Source: Ruegeria atlantica (GTDB taxonomy: Bacteria > Pseudomonadota > Alphaproteobacteria > Rhodobacterales > Rhodobacteraceae). From it: a stretch of 64,000 nt of DNA. Below are positions 52,736-60,537 of this stretch, piece after piece. The translations under genes and the position numbers were made by a program. Within the stretch, counting starts at the first letter, position 1. Each line of letters starts with the position of its first letter. Location: assembly GCF_013032005.1 (NCBI RefSeq), contig NZ_WQBE01000010.1, forward strand, positions 1-64,000, given 5' to 3'. The notes below the pieces were generated by a model. It searched no databases, was not told the DNA's origin, and saw only the letters and a program-made list of their open reading frames with translations.

Positions 52736-52824
52736 GTGAAACACCACGATGATTGTTAGCAAGATTGTTGATCAAAGAAAGTCGGCGCACCATTCGATGC
52801 TGTACTTCGGACTTGCTTTCTAAC

Positions 52825-53433
52825 ATGACCCCCTTATTGCAGCCCGATCCTGGAGGAAAGGAGCGCGCGCTACACAAAGCAGCTATGCCAGAGAGCCTGC
52901 TTGTCCCCATAGCGGCTGAAAGCGTTGGTGCAATAAAGGAACATGTTGGTCAAAAGGTAGAACAGCTCTCGGGAACACGGTTTGAAAACGCGTTGCTCGT
53001 CTATGCTGAGTGTGGTCCGGCATCCTCAAACTTGAAAATATGGAAGCATCCGAACGCCGATGTCCTGAACCCGAAGCGCCAGCTGTGGGTAAAGCCGAAA
53101 TACGGTGGATATCGAAGAGCATACAGGCTGGCTTTTCCTGGTGCTGACATTTCCGGCAAAGTCATTCACCACATCATGAATCGCCGATACGCTGTGCTAC
53201 ACGGGTTTGACTATGTGCGGGTTTTGCCAATTTCGAGATCAAATAATTCAAGCAGTGGCTTTTCAGAGAACTGGGGCGTTGAGTTGACCAGGGACGGTAC
53301 GCTCAAGAGTCGAAAAGGTGTTGAACGTATCGGTTACGCCGATCTTGTTCATCTCATGTCGATGCTCGACATGCCTATTGGCGGTGGCGTGATGGAGAAC
53401 GTAAGGGTTGCCACTGAGCTTCTCAAGCCATAG
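52825..53433 (+). CDS. Hypothetical protein with HNH-like segment
   Basis: A 202-residue protein from ATG 52825 (a longer reading from 52753 is possible). The segment KVIHHIMNRRYAVLHGFDYV with the following RVLPISRSNNSSSGFSENWG looks like a histidine-asparagine nuclease or nucleic-acid-binding motif, but it is not a standard HNH core. The rest is not recognised. It follows the RES toxin gene by 89 bases on the same strand and may be part of that module. It could be a third toxin-antitoxin component or unrelated cargo. Confidence 0.5.
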   Translation: MTPLLQPDPGGKERALHKAAMPESLLVPIAAESVGAIKEHVGQKVEQLSGTRFENALLVYAECGPASSNLKIWKHPNADVLNPKRQLWVKPKYGGYRRAYRLAFPGADISGKVIHHIMNRRYAVLHGFDYVRVLPISRSNNSSSGFSENWGVELTRDGTLKSRKGVERIGYADLVHLMSMLDMPIGGGVMENVRVATELLKP

Positions 53434-53584
53434 GCGTCCGTATCAAGTCGCTGCAGCCGACGATTGATTCCCCATCAAGAAGTACGTGTCCTTACTGATC
53501 GCGCGACCGTGCAGGTGGATGGCGGTCATGCGCCGCTGACGTCCGACAAGAACCGCGGCTGGTGGAAGGGAAGGGGTAGTTCCT

Positions 53585-53914
53585 TCAGCACCAGTGGATA
53601 TGCCCATTGCGGAGCCAAAAATGTGAACCACAACCAGACTTTCGCCAAACTGATGGCCGAAGGGTCGGGGCCTCGTATTCTTTTGTCTTCAGCGACCAGT
53701 TGGGCTTCACCTCTTTCAACAGCATGAGCTCGAGGTCATCCCCGCAACCGCAGGGGCACCGCATAGCTACTGACCAATCATCGCCGTCGTCGCGACAAAG
53801 ATAAACGTGACGCGAAGGGATTGGTGCTGGGGGTGTATCTCCTTCGACGACAACAAGCCGTCTCTTGGGACCATGACGTTGCCAAAGGGATCTGAGCCAA
53901 AAACCAATTCTCAT
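53585..53914 (-). CDS. DUF6527-family protein of a ubiquitin-like operon
   Basis: A 109-residue protein from ATG 53914. It has MRCPCGCGDDLELMLLKEV with a CxCxC-type cluster and the family end TLRPSVWRKSGCGSHFWLRN, with IHWC as the last four residues. It matches DUF6527 proteins that occur next to bacterial ubiquitin-like conjugation genes. Cysteines suggest zinc binding. ATGA overlap with the JAB-E1 gene and AAGGA before the start show tight coupling as the third gene of the operon. Its biochemical role is unknown; it may be a substrate, adaptor or zinc-stabilised E3-like part. Confidence 0.82.
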   Translation of the reverse strand: MRIGFWLRSLWQRHGPKRRLVVVEGDTPPAPIPSRHVYLCRDDGDDWSVAMRCPCGCGDDLELMLLKEVKPNWSLKTKEYEAPTLRPSVWRKSGCGSHFWLRNGHIHWC

Positions 53915-55302
53915 GCTGCATCCTTTCGGTTGGGCCGCGCCAGGCCCGGTATTCCGAGTAGTGGTTCGACGAGACCCTGCGCTATGCCGTGTACTGAATC
54001 GCACGCGAAATCATCTTCCGAAAAGTGCTCAACTTCGCCCGCCGCGTGAGAGAAGAGCGTGCGCGCAAAGCCAGTACTACCGTCGAGCCGATAGAGATAC
54101 TGACGCTCTATCCATTCCAAGACAGCATCGGAGGCAGCCCGCATGTTCAGTGCCATGACGGAGGGCGCCTCTTCGTGAACCCCCGAGATGTACCCAGCCT
54201 CAATCTCCCGTTTGGCTGCTTCAGGCGCATTGGCAAGCAGGTATTCCGCGCGCAATCCCTCCGCCGTCACCACACCTCGATCAGTCAAACTTGGCCCATC
54301 GGGGCTCACGAAATCGATGCGCCCGCAAACGTCTGCAATGTGAGGATGGCCATCTGCATCCCTACGTGTCGGGATCGTGACACCCATATCGATCAATGGG
54401 ATCAGACAGTACCGCGAAATTAGTTCAGCGATGCTCCGGCCGACCATGCTGTCCACACAAGAGAACAGGATATCCGCAGATGATGCTGCGATGACCGCTT
54501 TTCGCTCATCAATAGGCGCGTCGATGATGGTGACTCTGGTATTGGGTGCATATCGCGCAATAGCCTCGGCCATCATCTGTGTTTTGGATCGGTTCTCATC
54601 GGCATCCGCGATGGTGGAATTGACGATACGGTTGAGGTTCTTGTGTTCGATTGTGTCGAAATCGATCAGAATCAAATGGCCGACACCTTTACGCGCCAAC
54701 AGTTCGGCGACCAAAGTTCCAGTACCGGACACACCGATCACGCATGCGGTCTGACGAGCAAAGGAATCGGTCATCTGCTTTCCAAAGGGCATGACATGGC
54801 ATGCACTGGGCGTAGTGAGGTTCGTAATGTTCCTCCCAATGCGCCAGACTTGGTCAATCTTCTGATGCCTGCCAATTTCGTCATACACGCGGGCTTTCAT
54901 CGCTCCATCTGGCGTCATGATTGCGGACCCATGATAGGGACCATCTGCTTCGATTGCCGCGAATAATCCCGGCATAGTTACGCGGTCGCTCGCATCGTCG
55001 ACACGAGAAAACTTGAGCCCGCCTCCAGGATGGCTGTGGGTCAATACTATAGCGTCGGCATGTTGTTCGGCCTTGTCGATAGCCTCTTCGATACTTGAAC
55101 CTGGCCAGCTCACGAAATCTCGCTTGCGGGTAGCGCACACGCCATCAGGCACATTCAAGATATCGGCAACGATCAGTCTTTCGCGTTTTGGACCGGTGTA
55201 CCTGCAGATCAGGATCGCCGCTGCTTCCAAGCCGTCACCTGGAAACAGCATGCCCCGTAGTTCCTCGTGCTGACGCTCTGTTAAGGTGAGACTTCTCGTC
55301 AT
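53911..55302 (-). CDS. JAB deubiquitinase-E1 (ThiF-like) fusion protein
   Basis: A 463-residue fusion. The N-terminal MPN/JAB metalloprotease domain has His89, His91, Ser99 and Asp102 in LTHSHPGGGLKFSRVDD. Glu26 is a possible general base. The C-terminal E1-like domain (about 170-460) has the ATP motif VIGVSGTGTLVAELLARKG and acidic IDFDTIEHKNLNR, and a helical C-terminal end. A candidate thioester cysteine is Cys326 (IADVCGRID), not certain. The two activities would activate a ubiquitin-like partner and remove or trim it. Start and stop both overlap neighbours by four bases. Domain architecture follows known prokaryotic ubiquitin-like systems. Confidence 0.9.
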   Translation of the reverse strand: MTRSLTLTERQHEELRGMLFPGDGLEAAAILICRYTGPKRERLIVADILNVPDGVCATRKRDFVSWPGSSIEEAIDKAEQHADAIVLTHSHPGGGLKFSRVDDASDRVTMPGLFAAIEADGPYHGSAIMTPDGAMKARVYDEIGRHQKIDQVWRIGRNITNLTTPSACHVMPFGKQMTDSFARQTACVIGVSGTGTLVAELLARKGVGHLILIDFDTIEHKNLNRIVNSTIADADENRSKTQMMAEAIARYAPNTRVTIIDAPIDERKAVIAASSADILFSCVDSMVGRSIAELISRYCLIPLIDMGVTIPTRRDADGHPHIADVCGRIDFVSPDGPSLTDRGVVTAEGLRAEYLLANAPEAAKREIEAGYISGVHEEAPSVMALNMRAASDAVLEWIERQYLYRLDGSTGFARTLFSHAAGEVEHFSEDDFACDSVHGIAQGLVEPLLGIPGLARPNRKDAA

Positions 55303-56441
55303 TCGCCCACCTCCTTCAAAAGCGCAGTTTCAACAACAGCAATGTGCGTCATCACACTGTCGGTCGCAGGATTCCAACGCGTCTGACCGTTCAGATGACG
55401 GGACCACTGCTGGAAGGTCTGACCTGCGATGGCTGTCCGCCCCGATGTTTCGCCAATGACACGGCCATTGCCGAGCGTCAGATGGGGAAAGCAATGGAAC
55501 ATGTCTATCTCAGACCGAGGATAGGTTGGCGGCACATCAATTGCGATGTCGACAACCGAGTGATTATAGCCCTCTGGCAGCACGAAGTTGCTCAGCAGAA
55601 GCCAACGGCGACCACCATCGACAAAGGTCTCCCAGTGCAAGCTGCGCTCATTCAGATATGCCTCGTCTTTTTCCAACAGTCCGAATTCACGGCGAGGCGC
55701 TGTTTGCACCTCGCCATTGTTGATCTGAGCTGGAGTCAGCCGAAGCTTTTCGATCCCCGGAAGGGTCAAATCGATTGTGTCGGTCAGCGCGATCTGGAGT
55801 TTCGCTTCACCCCTCCGCTTCAGGATCGCAATCCATCCAGCGCTCGGATCAAAACCGGCCTGTGCCAAGGCATCTTTGACCACAACGACAGGAGATGTCA
55901 GCGTCAACAACACACCCTGTACATTGAGCTTCCAGGACGGCTGGCGCGATACAAGGCGTTCAAGACCTTTGCCTGACAGACGGACTGTATCGTCATCAGT
56001 AAGTTCCTTGTCAGGTGCATCGATGCGTTCCAGGAAAAGGGTGTCATTGTCAGGAATCCGGGCGATGAGCCGAATGAGAGCGACAGAAATCGTCGATGCT
56101 CCCCAGCTGAACCGGTGTCCGTTCACGATGAAGTTCAGGAGACGATCGGTCTTGAATGCAAAGAAGCGCTCAGGGCCCCGCACTCGCAGATCGATGGTGT
56201 CGTCCAGTTCTATCACTTCCAGCTTTTCGCGACGAGGGAGGTAGAGCAACACATGCTCATCGGCCGGCGATTGGTCAAAGGCATCCAGAATCTGCCGACC
56301 TGACGGTTTAGCATCGCTCAGCGAGCGCTTTTCGTCAAAGCCATCTCCGTCCCACAAACGCAAACGGTAGCTCTTAGCTTCAGGAATTTGCGCGTTTGGC
56401 TGGGCGCGCACCCAGTCTTCAATGTCGATCATACTCTGCAT
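55299..56441 (-). CDS. Multi-ubiquitin-like domains fused to an E2-like domain
   Basis: A 380-residue protein from ATG 56441 with AAGGA upstream. Residues about 22-97 (YRLRLWDGDGFDEKRSLSDA), 100-175 (LLNFIVNGHRFSW) and 177-240 (SWKLNVQGVLLTL) are three similar beta-grasp repeats, each ending in a short conserved Asp/Leu turn (IELDDTIDLRV, LTDDDTVRL, LTDTIDLTLPG). The last 125 residues form an E2-like domain (DVPPTYPRSEIDMFHCFPHL, then FQQWSRHLNGQTRWNPATD), with Cys317 as the only visible candidate active-site cysteine. A ubiquitin-like chain on the E2 itself is unusual and suggests a self-contained modifier. The gene overlaps the JAB-E1 gene by ATGA and begins the operon. Confidence 0.88.
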   Translation of the reverse strand: MQSMIDIEDWVRAQPNAQIPEAKSYRLRLWDGDGFDEKRSLSDAKPSGRQILDAFDQSPADEHVLLYLPRREKLEVIELDDTIDLRVRGPERFFAFKTDRLLNFIVNGHRFSWGASTISVALIRLIARIPDNDTLFLERIDAPDKELTDDDTVRLSGKGLERLVSRQPSWKLNVQGVLLTLTSPVVVVKDALAQAGFDPSAGWIAILKRRGEAKLQIALTDTIDLTLPGIEKLRLTPAQINNGEVQTAPRREFGLLEKDEAYLNERSLHWETFVDGGRRWLLLSNFVLPEGYNHSVVDIAIDVPPTYPRSEIDMFHCFPHLTLGNGRVIGETSGRTAIAGQTFQQWSRHLNGQTRWNPATDSVMTHIAVVETALLKEVGE

Positions 56442-56519
56442 GGTAGCAGTCCTTTGTTCTTTGCCGTCAAACGACAAGTTTCACTTGCATCTCAGGGTGC
56501 TTGGACTAATACTGCCAAC

Positions 56520-56581
56520 AAGTCCCGATACGGACTTATCTATATCGAGACTTTCTTGAACGCAAGTCCATTTTTGGACTA
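56520..56581. promoter_or_regulatory. Two AAGTCC-N6-GGACT inverted repeats between the ubiquitin-like operon and module 2
   Basis: AAGTCC-CGATAC-GGACTT at 56520-56537 and AAGTCC-ATTTTT-GGACTA at 56564-56581 share arms and spacer length, 44 bases apart. They lie upstream of the second antitoxin and also near the start of the divergent ubiquitin-like operon. Antitoxin binding here could set both promoters. A half-site, GGACT, is at 56503. Confidence 0.6.
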
Positions 56582-56596
56582 TTGGAGGGAAAATGT

Positions 56597-56986
56597 ATGC
56601 CACAGCTTAATCCCGCCGTCGGAAGCGACGCGGGAGCAAAAACGATTCCAGCAATGATGGAAGCCTTTTCGAACCTCGCGGATGATTGGAAGCTATCAAC
56701 TGAGGAGCAAATTAGACTGCTGGGATCTCCCGGCCGCTCAACGTTCTTCAAGTGGAAGAAAGAAGGAGGAAATCTGCCGAACGACACAATTGAACGAATT
56801 TCGCACCTACTTGGAATATATAAGTGCCTGCAAATCCTGCTCCCCGATCCCTTGTCGGCGGACAGTTGGATAAAACGCCCAAACAAGTATTTCGGCGACA
56901 TAAGTGCTCTAGAACACATGATGGGCGGTAGCGTCGTCGATATCTACAAAGTGAGAGAATACCTAGATGCTCAACGAGGCGGATAA
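56597..56986 (+). CDS. Xre/MbcA/ParS-type antitoxin (module 2)
   Basis: A 129-residue antitoxin from ATG 56597 with GGAGGGA upstream. The helix-turn-helix-like part is LSTEEQIRLLGSPGRSTFFK and the toxin-binding part includes RISHLLGIYKCLQILLPDPL and ends VREYLDAQRGG. It is related in fold to module 1 but clearly diverged. It overlaps the downstream RES gene by 20 bases. It lies divergent from the ubiquitin-like operon across a 155-base region that holds two inverted repeats. The antitoxin may thus regulate both. Confidence 0.87.
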   Translation: MPQLNPAVGSDAGAKTIPAMMEAFSNLADDWKLSTEEQIRLLGSPGRSTFFKWKKEGGNLPNDTIERISHLLGIYKCLQILLPDPLSADSWIKRPNKYFGDISALEHMMGGSVVDIYKVREYLDAQRGG

Positions 56987-57713
56987 ACTACCAATCACGA
57001 GGCAAAACGGAAACTACTTCGTTTTGATCCCTTCCCGGTTTCCGCCCGTTGCGCTGTACACCAGGATCTCCTCTGGTCGGCACGAAGAAGTGGCGGAAAT
57101 TGCTGAGCTATACAATCCGCGCCTTCGAGAGAAGCATCGGGCCATTGGGGCAACGTCTGACGCTCAATTTGAACGATCGCCAAAGTTACAGAATTGGAAT
57201 CATGCTCCATTCACTTATTCTAATCCTGAGGGAAGTTGGTTTTTTGACCAATTTACGAAATGCCTTGAGCTTTCGGCAGAGAAGCAAACGGCACTTGCTG
57301 TGTCTGTGGCAAAGCGCGAGCTATTTCTGAACCGCACTGCCGAGCCTCCAATTGGCGTGGATATGCGAATGGTAAGTAGACCTGTTGAAGGCGATTTTTT
57401 GGATGCTCGCGGTATTCAATCAGATATGTCGTTCGAGACTCGAAGAGCATTCGGGAGATCCATTTTGGAGCGCAGGAGCAAAGACAGTTTTGATGGTGTT
57501 CTATTCAATTGCCCCGAACGTCCGACAGGTTCGAAAATAGCTATCTTGACGGGTGATGTTCTGGGCCAAGCGGTTCAGTGTGAGCATTTCCGATACAACT
57601 GGGATGGTACAAGGATCACAAATCTATACTGCTTCGACAGCAAAGGCAGTGATGAGGACAATAGCATTGATCCAGACGATCTCCGAGGCGAGAGGTTAGT
57701 TTTGGCAGCTTGA
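56967..57713 (+). CDS. RES-domain toxin (module 2)
   Basis: A 248-residue RES-fold protein. It has ALYTRISSGRHEEVAEI and HAPFTYSNPEGSWFFDQF, which hold an arginine, a tyrosine and other likely NAD-site residues, followed by SAEKQTALAVSVAKRELFLN, a typical helix of RES toxins. It starts at ATG 56967 inside the antitoxin gene, a 20-base overlap. As in module 1, it would degrade NAD+ when released. The presence of two different RES modules on both sides of one operon is unusual. Confidence 0.8.
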   Translation: MLNEADKLPITRQNGNYFVLIPSRFPPVALYTRISSGRHEEVAEIAELYNPRLREKHRAIGATSDAQFERSPKLQNWNHAPFTYSNPEGSWFFDQFTKCLELSAEKQTALAVSVAKRELFLNRTAEPPIGVDMRMVSRPVEGDFLDARGIQSDMSFETRRAFGRSILERRSKDSFDGVLFNCPERPTGSKIAILTGDVLGQAVQCEHFRYNWDGTRITNLYCFDSKGSDEDNSIDPDDLRGERLVLAA

Positions 57714-57918
57714 AGGAACCTAAATAGGACCCCGAACCTTGAGAACTGAGCTTGATCCCATACGGTGAACCTAAACCGACGCTGACTCCGATAGCACTGC
57801 AGACGTGAATTTTTCATTTTAGGAGTGCACTGGATTGAGCCTTTTCAACTTTAAGATAGAGTAGTTAAGATAGTTAAAAACCACTTTCTCCAACAAAATT
57901 TCCAAAAGAGCACCACTG

Positions 57919-60537
57919 ATGCGTATTGATCCGTTGTTGACCGCCAACCCCATTACCGGAGCCGTGCGCTTTGTGACAGATGACCTGTTGCGCGAAACCT
58001 ATCTCGCTCCTAAACCCCGTGATTTGGACTTGGTTGCCACCCTCGAAGGACGGAACGCACCTTGGAGCGCCAGCTTTGAGGCCGCTCCCGCAGAGACAAC
58101 GCGCGCCATCGAAGCAGCTCTCACAGCTGTGGTTCGATCTACGCAGAGTCTCAGTCCTGATGAAATCAATGTTTCGGCATTGCAAGAATGCCGTGCGAAA
58201 ACACATCTCGTTGCTTTGAAAGATCTTTGGAAGGACTTAGGCAAATTGCCTGAGCCATTGGCGGCCTGGGCGCGTGTGATCTGCTCTGAGGCGAAAGAAG
58301 CACTCGAGCCGCTGCCGGTCCTTGATCCATTGCCGTGTCCACACGCTGATGCGGCAGAGGCTGCACTTGTCGAGGCTCTGACCCATCAACACGGCGCCGC
58401 ACCAGAAGCAATTCTAACCAGTTGGAGGCGCCGTCAGCCGCGAGGTGATGGGCCGGCAGTTGGTGGCTATGGTACCATCCAAAAACACTTGGGAGCTGCG
58501 ACGGACCAAGTTGGGCGCGATCCCACCGTGTCTTGTTTCGGTCTGCGTGATCCGAGGGAAGAAGCACAGTTTGCGGCGGCACTTGCACAACGCATGATTG
58601 ATGACGGCAGCGTTGATGGCCCGGGCGAAATAGGGCTCTTGGTACCTGATGACCCAGCCTATATGTTGGCACTGCAAGAAAGCTGCGAACACCTCGGATT
58701 GCCGCTTTCGGGTACGCCGGAGGAAGCAGCCAAGAGAGACCTAACAAGCGAACTCCTTTCGCTCCTGCTGGTCCTGTTGTCAGTGCCCTCTCCGCGCACG
58801 GCGCTGGCATCCCTATACGTCTCTCCCTTGATGCCTTGGACGCGCGACGTTGGTCACCAAATGGCCCGTGAAGTAATGGATTACGGCTGGTCCAAAACTG
58901 CCTCCGAGTTGACAGGATCGGCAAAGGAACTGCTGGAAGCGCTGCAGCCATCGCAGACACCCGAGCAATTGTTCGCACGTCTCAGCGTGGTTGATAAATG
59001 TCTTTCTGACACCAACTTGCAGCCACACATCGCGCCGCTGCGCGCAAACACCCGCGAAACGCTCGATTGGGCATTGCTTCACAAGCTCGCTGCGCCAAAC
59101 CAGATCGGCACCGTTGGACATCAACGATTTGTGGAAGGGGTGTCACTCTTCGTGGAGAACGCGCTGCCGTGGCGGCCCGTTCGCCAGCTGCTGGTTCTTG
59201 GGATGAATGGTAACCGCTGGCCACGCAGCCCTGGTTCGGACCCCTTCTTCACCGAGGCTGAAATTGCCTTGATCCGCCAGAAAACCGGTCTGCAACTTAA
59301 AGGCCGCCGGGAGAAGCTTGCGCGTGGGTTGGAACTCTTCCGTCGTCAACTTTGTGCTGGGACAGAAGGTTTGACACTCCTCGCACCGGCGAAAAACCTG
59401 CTCGGTGAACCTTTGTCACCTTCCACCGGCTTGGCCTTGATCAGCCATATGCTCGGTGCTGAGAAACCAACAGACATTGCGCAGGACGTTCGAGTTCTGC
59501 CACATGATCAATGGCCCGTCGCCCAGGGTGTGCCGCAGAGCCTTCCGCAGGGGGGCAGAGCTGAACTGCCGGAAGACGGCGTTCTACAGCTCAACCGTGG
59601 TCTTGGGACATCGGACAAACCCGGCATCGATCTTCTCCGCGTCCGGCATGATGATGAGGGGCGGATGTTGCCGCAATCGCCCTCGCGCCTCGAAACCCTG
59701 CTTGTGAGCCCTTTGGCCTGGTTGCTCGACGAACTTGATGCGAAAGACCGTACTTGGGCGCCAGAAACCCTTGATGTGATGACACTCGGGACAATCATCC
59801 ATCAGGTCCTCGAAGATGCCTTCCCTGAAAACGTGCCAATCCCAGAGGCGGAAGCACTGGAAGCCGCACTGCCGGATATTCTCGATGCAGCGATCAAGAA
59901 ACACGCGAGATGGCTCAGCGGCGCATCATGGGCCACGGAGCGCCAATCGCTTTTGAGCGAAGCGTTTGACGTCGCAAGAACCTGGGCCGGTTTTTTGAGC
60001 GAGACTGGCGCGACCATTCTGCACAACGAAATCGATCTTACTGGTGATCATGGTGGACTGCTTCTGCATGGCAAGGCCGACTGCCTGTTACGGTTGCCAG
60101 ACGGACGTATCCTCGTCGTTGATCACAAGAGATCAGGAGCCGGCAACCGCCGCGACCGCATGTCAAAGGGTTGGGACCTACAGGTCGCACTCTATCGCGC
60201 TATGCTGGAGCGTCCCAACGAAGAGACCGCGCTAACACGATTGGTAGAAGACGGTGCTCAGATCGTCACGGCCTATCACACAACGCGCGACGCAACTGTC
60301 TTGTCCGATGACCTTGGAACGGGCCTTGCCCGTGTTGAAGCTGCGTCCCAAGACGTCTCAGTGAATGCCATGTCGCATCTGGCCGGAGCCGTCACAGAGG
60401 TTGGGGCTGGGACAGTGCGATTGAACCGAGAGAGCGATGCCAAGCGGCTCGAGAAAGAGCGCGGCATCAAAGCTTACGCACTCGAAGGTAATCCTCTGGT
60501 CGCGGCCTTTACTTTGCCCGAGGAGGACAAAGCATGA
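57919..60537 (+). CDS. AddB-like PD-(D/E)XK nuclease subunit
   Basis: An 872-residue relative of the AddB/RecC-like exonuclease subunit. The C-terminal nuclease domain has HGKADCLLRLPDGRILVVDHKR (abridged; Asp and Asp-x-Lys of the PD-(D/E)XK motif, about residues 714-735) and a later QVALYRAM motif. The middle matches FVENALPWRPVRQLLVLGMN and GNRWPRSPGSDPFF of AddB proteins. The N-terminal P-loop and the four Fe-S cysteines of many AddB proteins were not seen, and it is shorter than usual (often over 1000). With the coupled AddA-like gene it would process broken DNA ends or foreign DNA. Confidence 0.85.
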   Translation: MRIDPLLTANPITGAVRFVTDDLLRETYLAPKPRDLDLVATLEGRNAPWSASFEAAPAETTRAIEAALTAVVRSTQSLSPDEINVSALQECRAKTHLVALKDLWKDLGKLPEPLAAWARVICSEAKEALEPLPVLDPLPCPHADAAEAALVEALTHQHGAAPEAILTSWRRRQPRGDGPAVGGYGTIQKHLGAATDQVGRDPTVSCFGLRDPREEAQFAAALAQRMIDDGSVDGPGEIGLLVPDDPAYMLALQESCEHLGLPLSGTPEEAAKRDLTSELLSLLLVLLSVPSPRTALASLYVSPLMPWTRDVGHQMAREVMDYGWSKTASELTGSAKELLEALQPSQTPEQLFARLSVVDKCLSDTNLQPHIAPLRANTRETLDWALLHKLAAPNQIGTVGHQRFVEGVSLFVENALPWRPVRQLLVLGMNGNRWPRSPGSDPFFTEAEIALIRQKTGLQLKGRREKLARGLELFRRQLCAGTEGLTLLAPAKNLLGEPLSPSTGLALISHMLGAEKPTDIAQDVRVLPHDQWPVAQGVPQSLPQGGRAELPEDGVLQLNRGLGTSDKPGIDLLRVRHDDEGRMLPQSPSRLETLLVSPLAWLLDELDAKDRTWAPETLDVMTLGTIIHQVLEDAFPENVPIPEAEALEAALPDILDAAIKKHARWLSGASWATERQSLLSEAFDVARTWAGFLSETGATILHNEIDLTGDHGGLLLHGKADCLLRLPDGRILVVDHKRSGAGNRRDRMSKGWDLQVALYRAMLERPNEETALTRLVEDGAQIVTAYHTTRDATVLSDDLGTGLARVEAASQDVSVNAMSHLAGAVTEVGAGTVRLNRESDAKRLEKERGIKAYALEGNPLVAAFTLPEEDKA

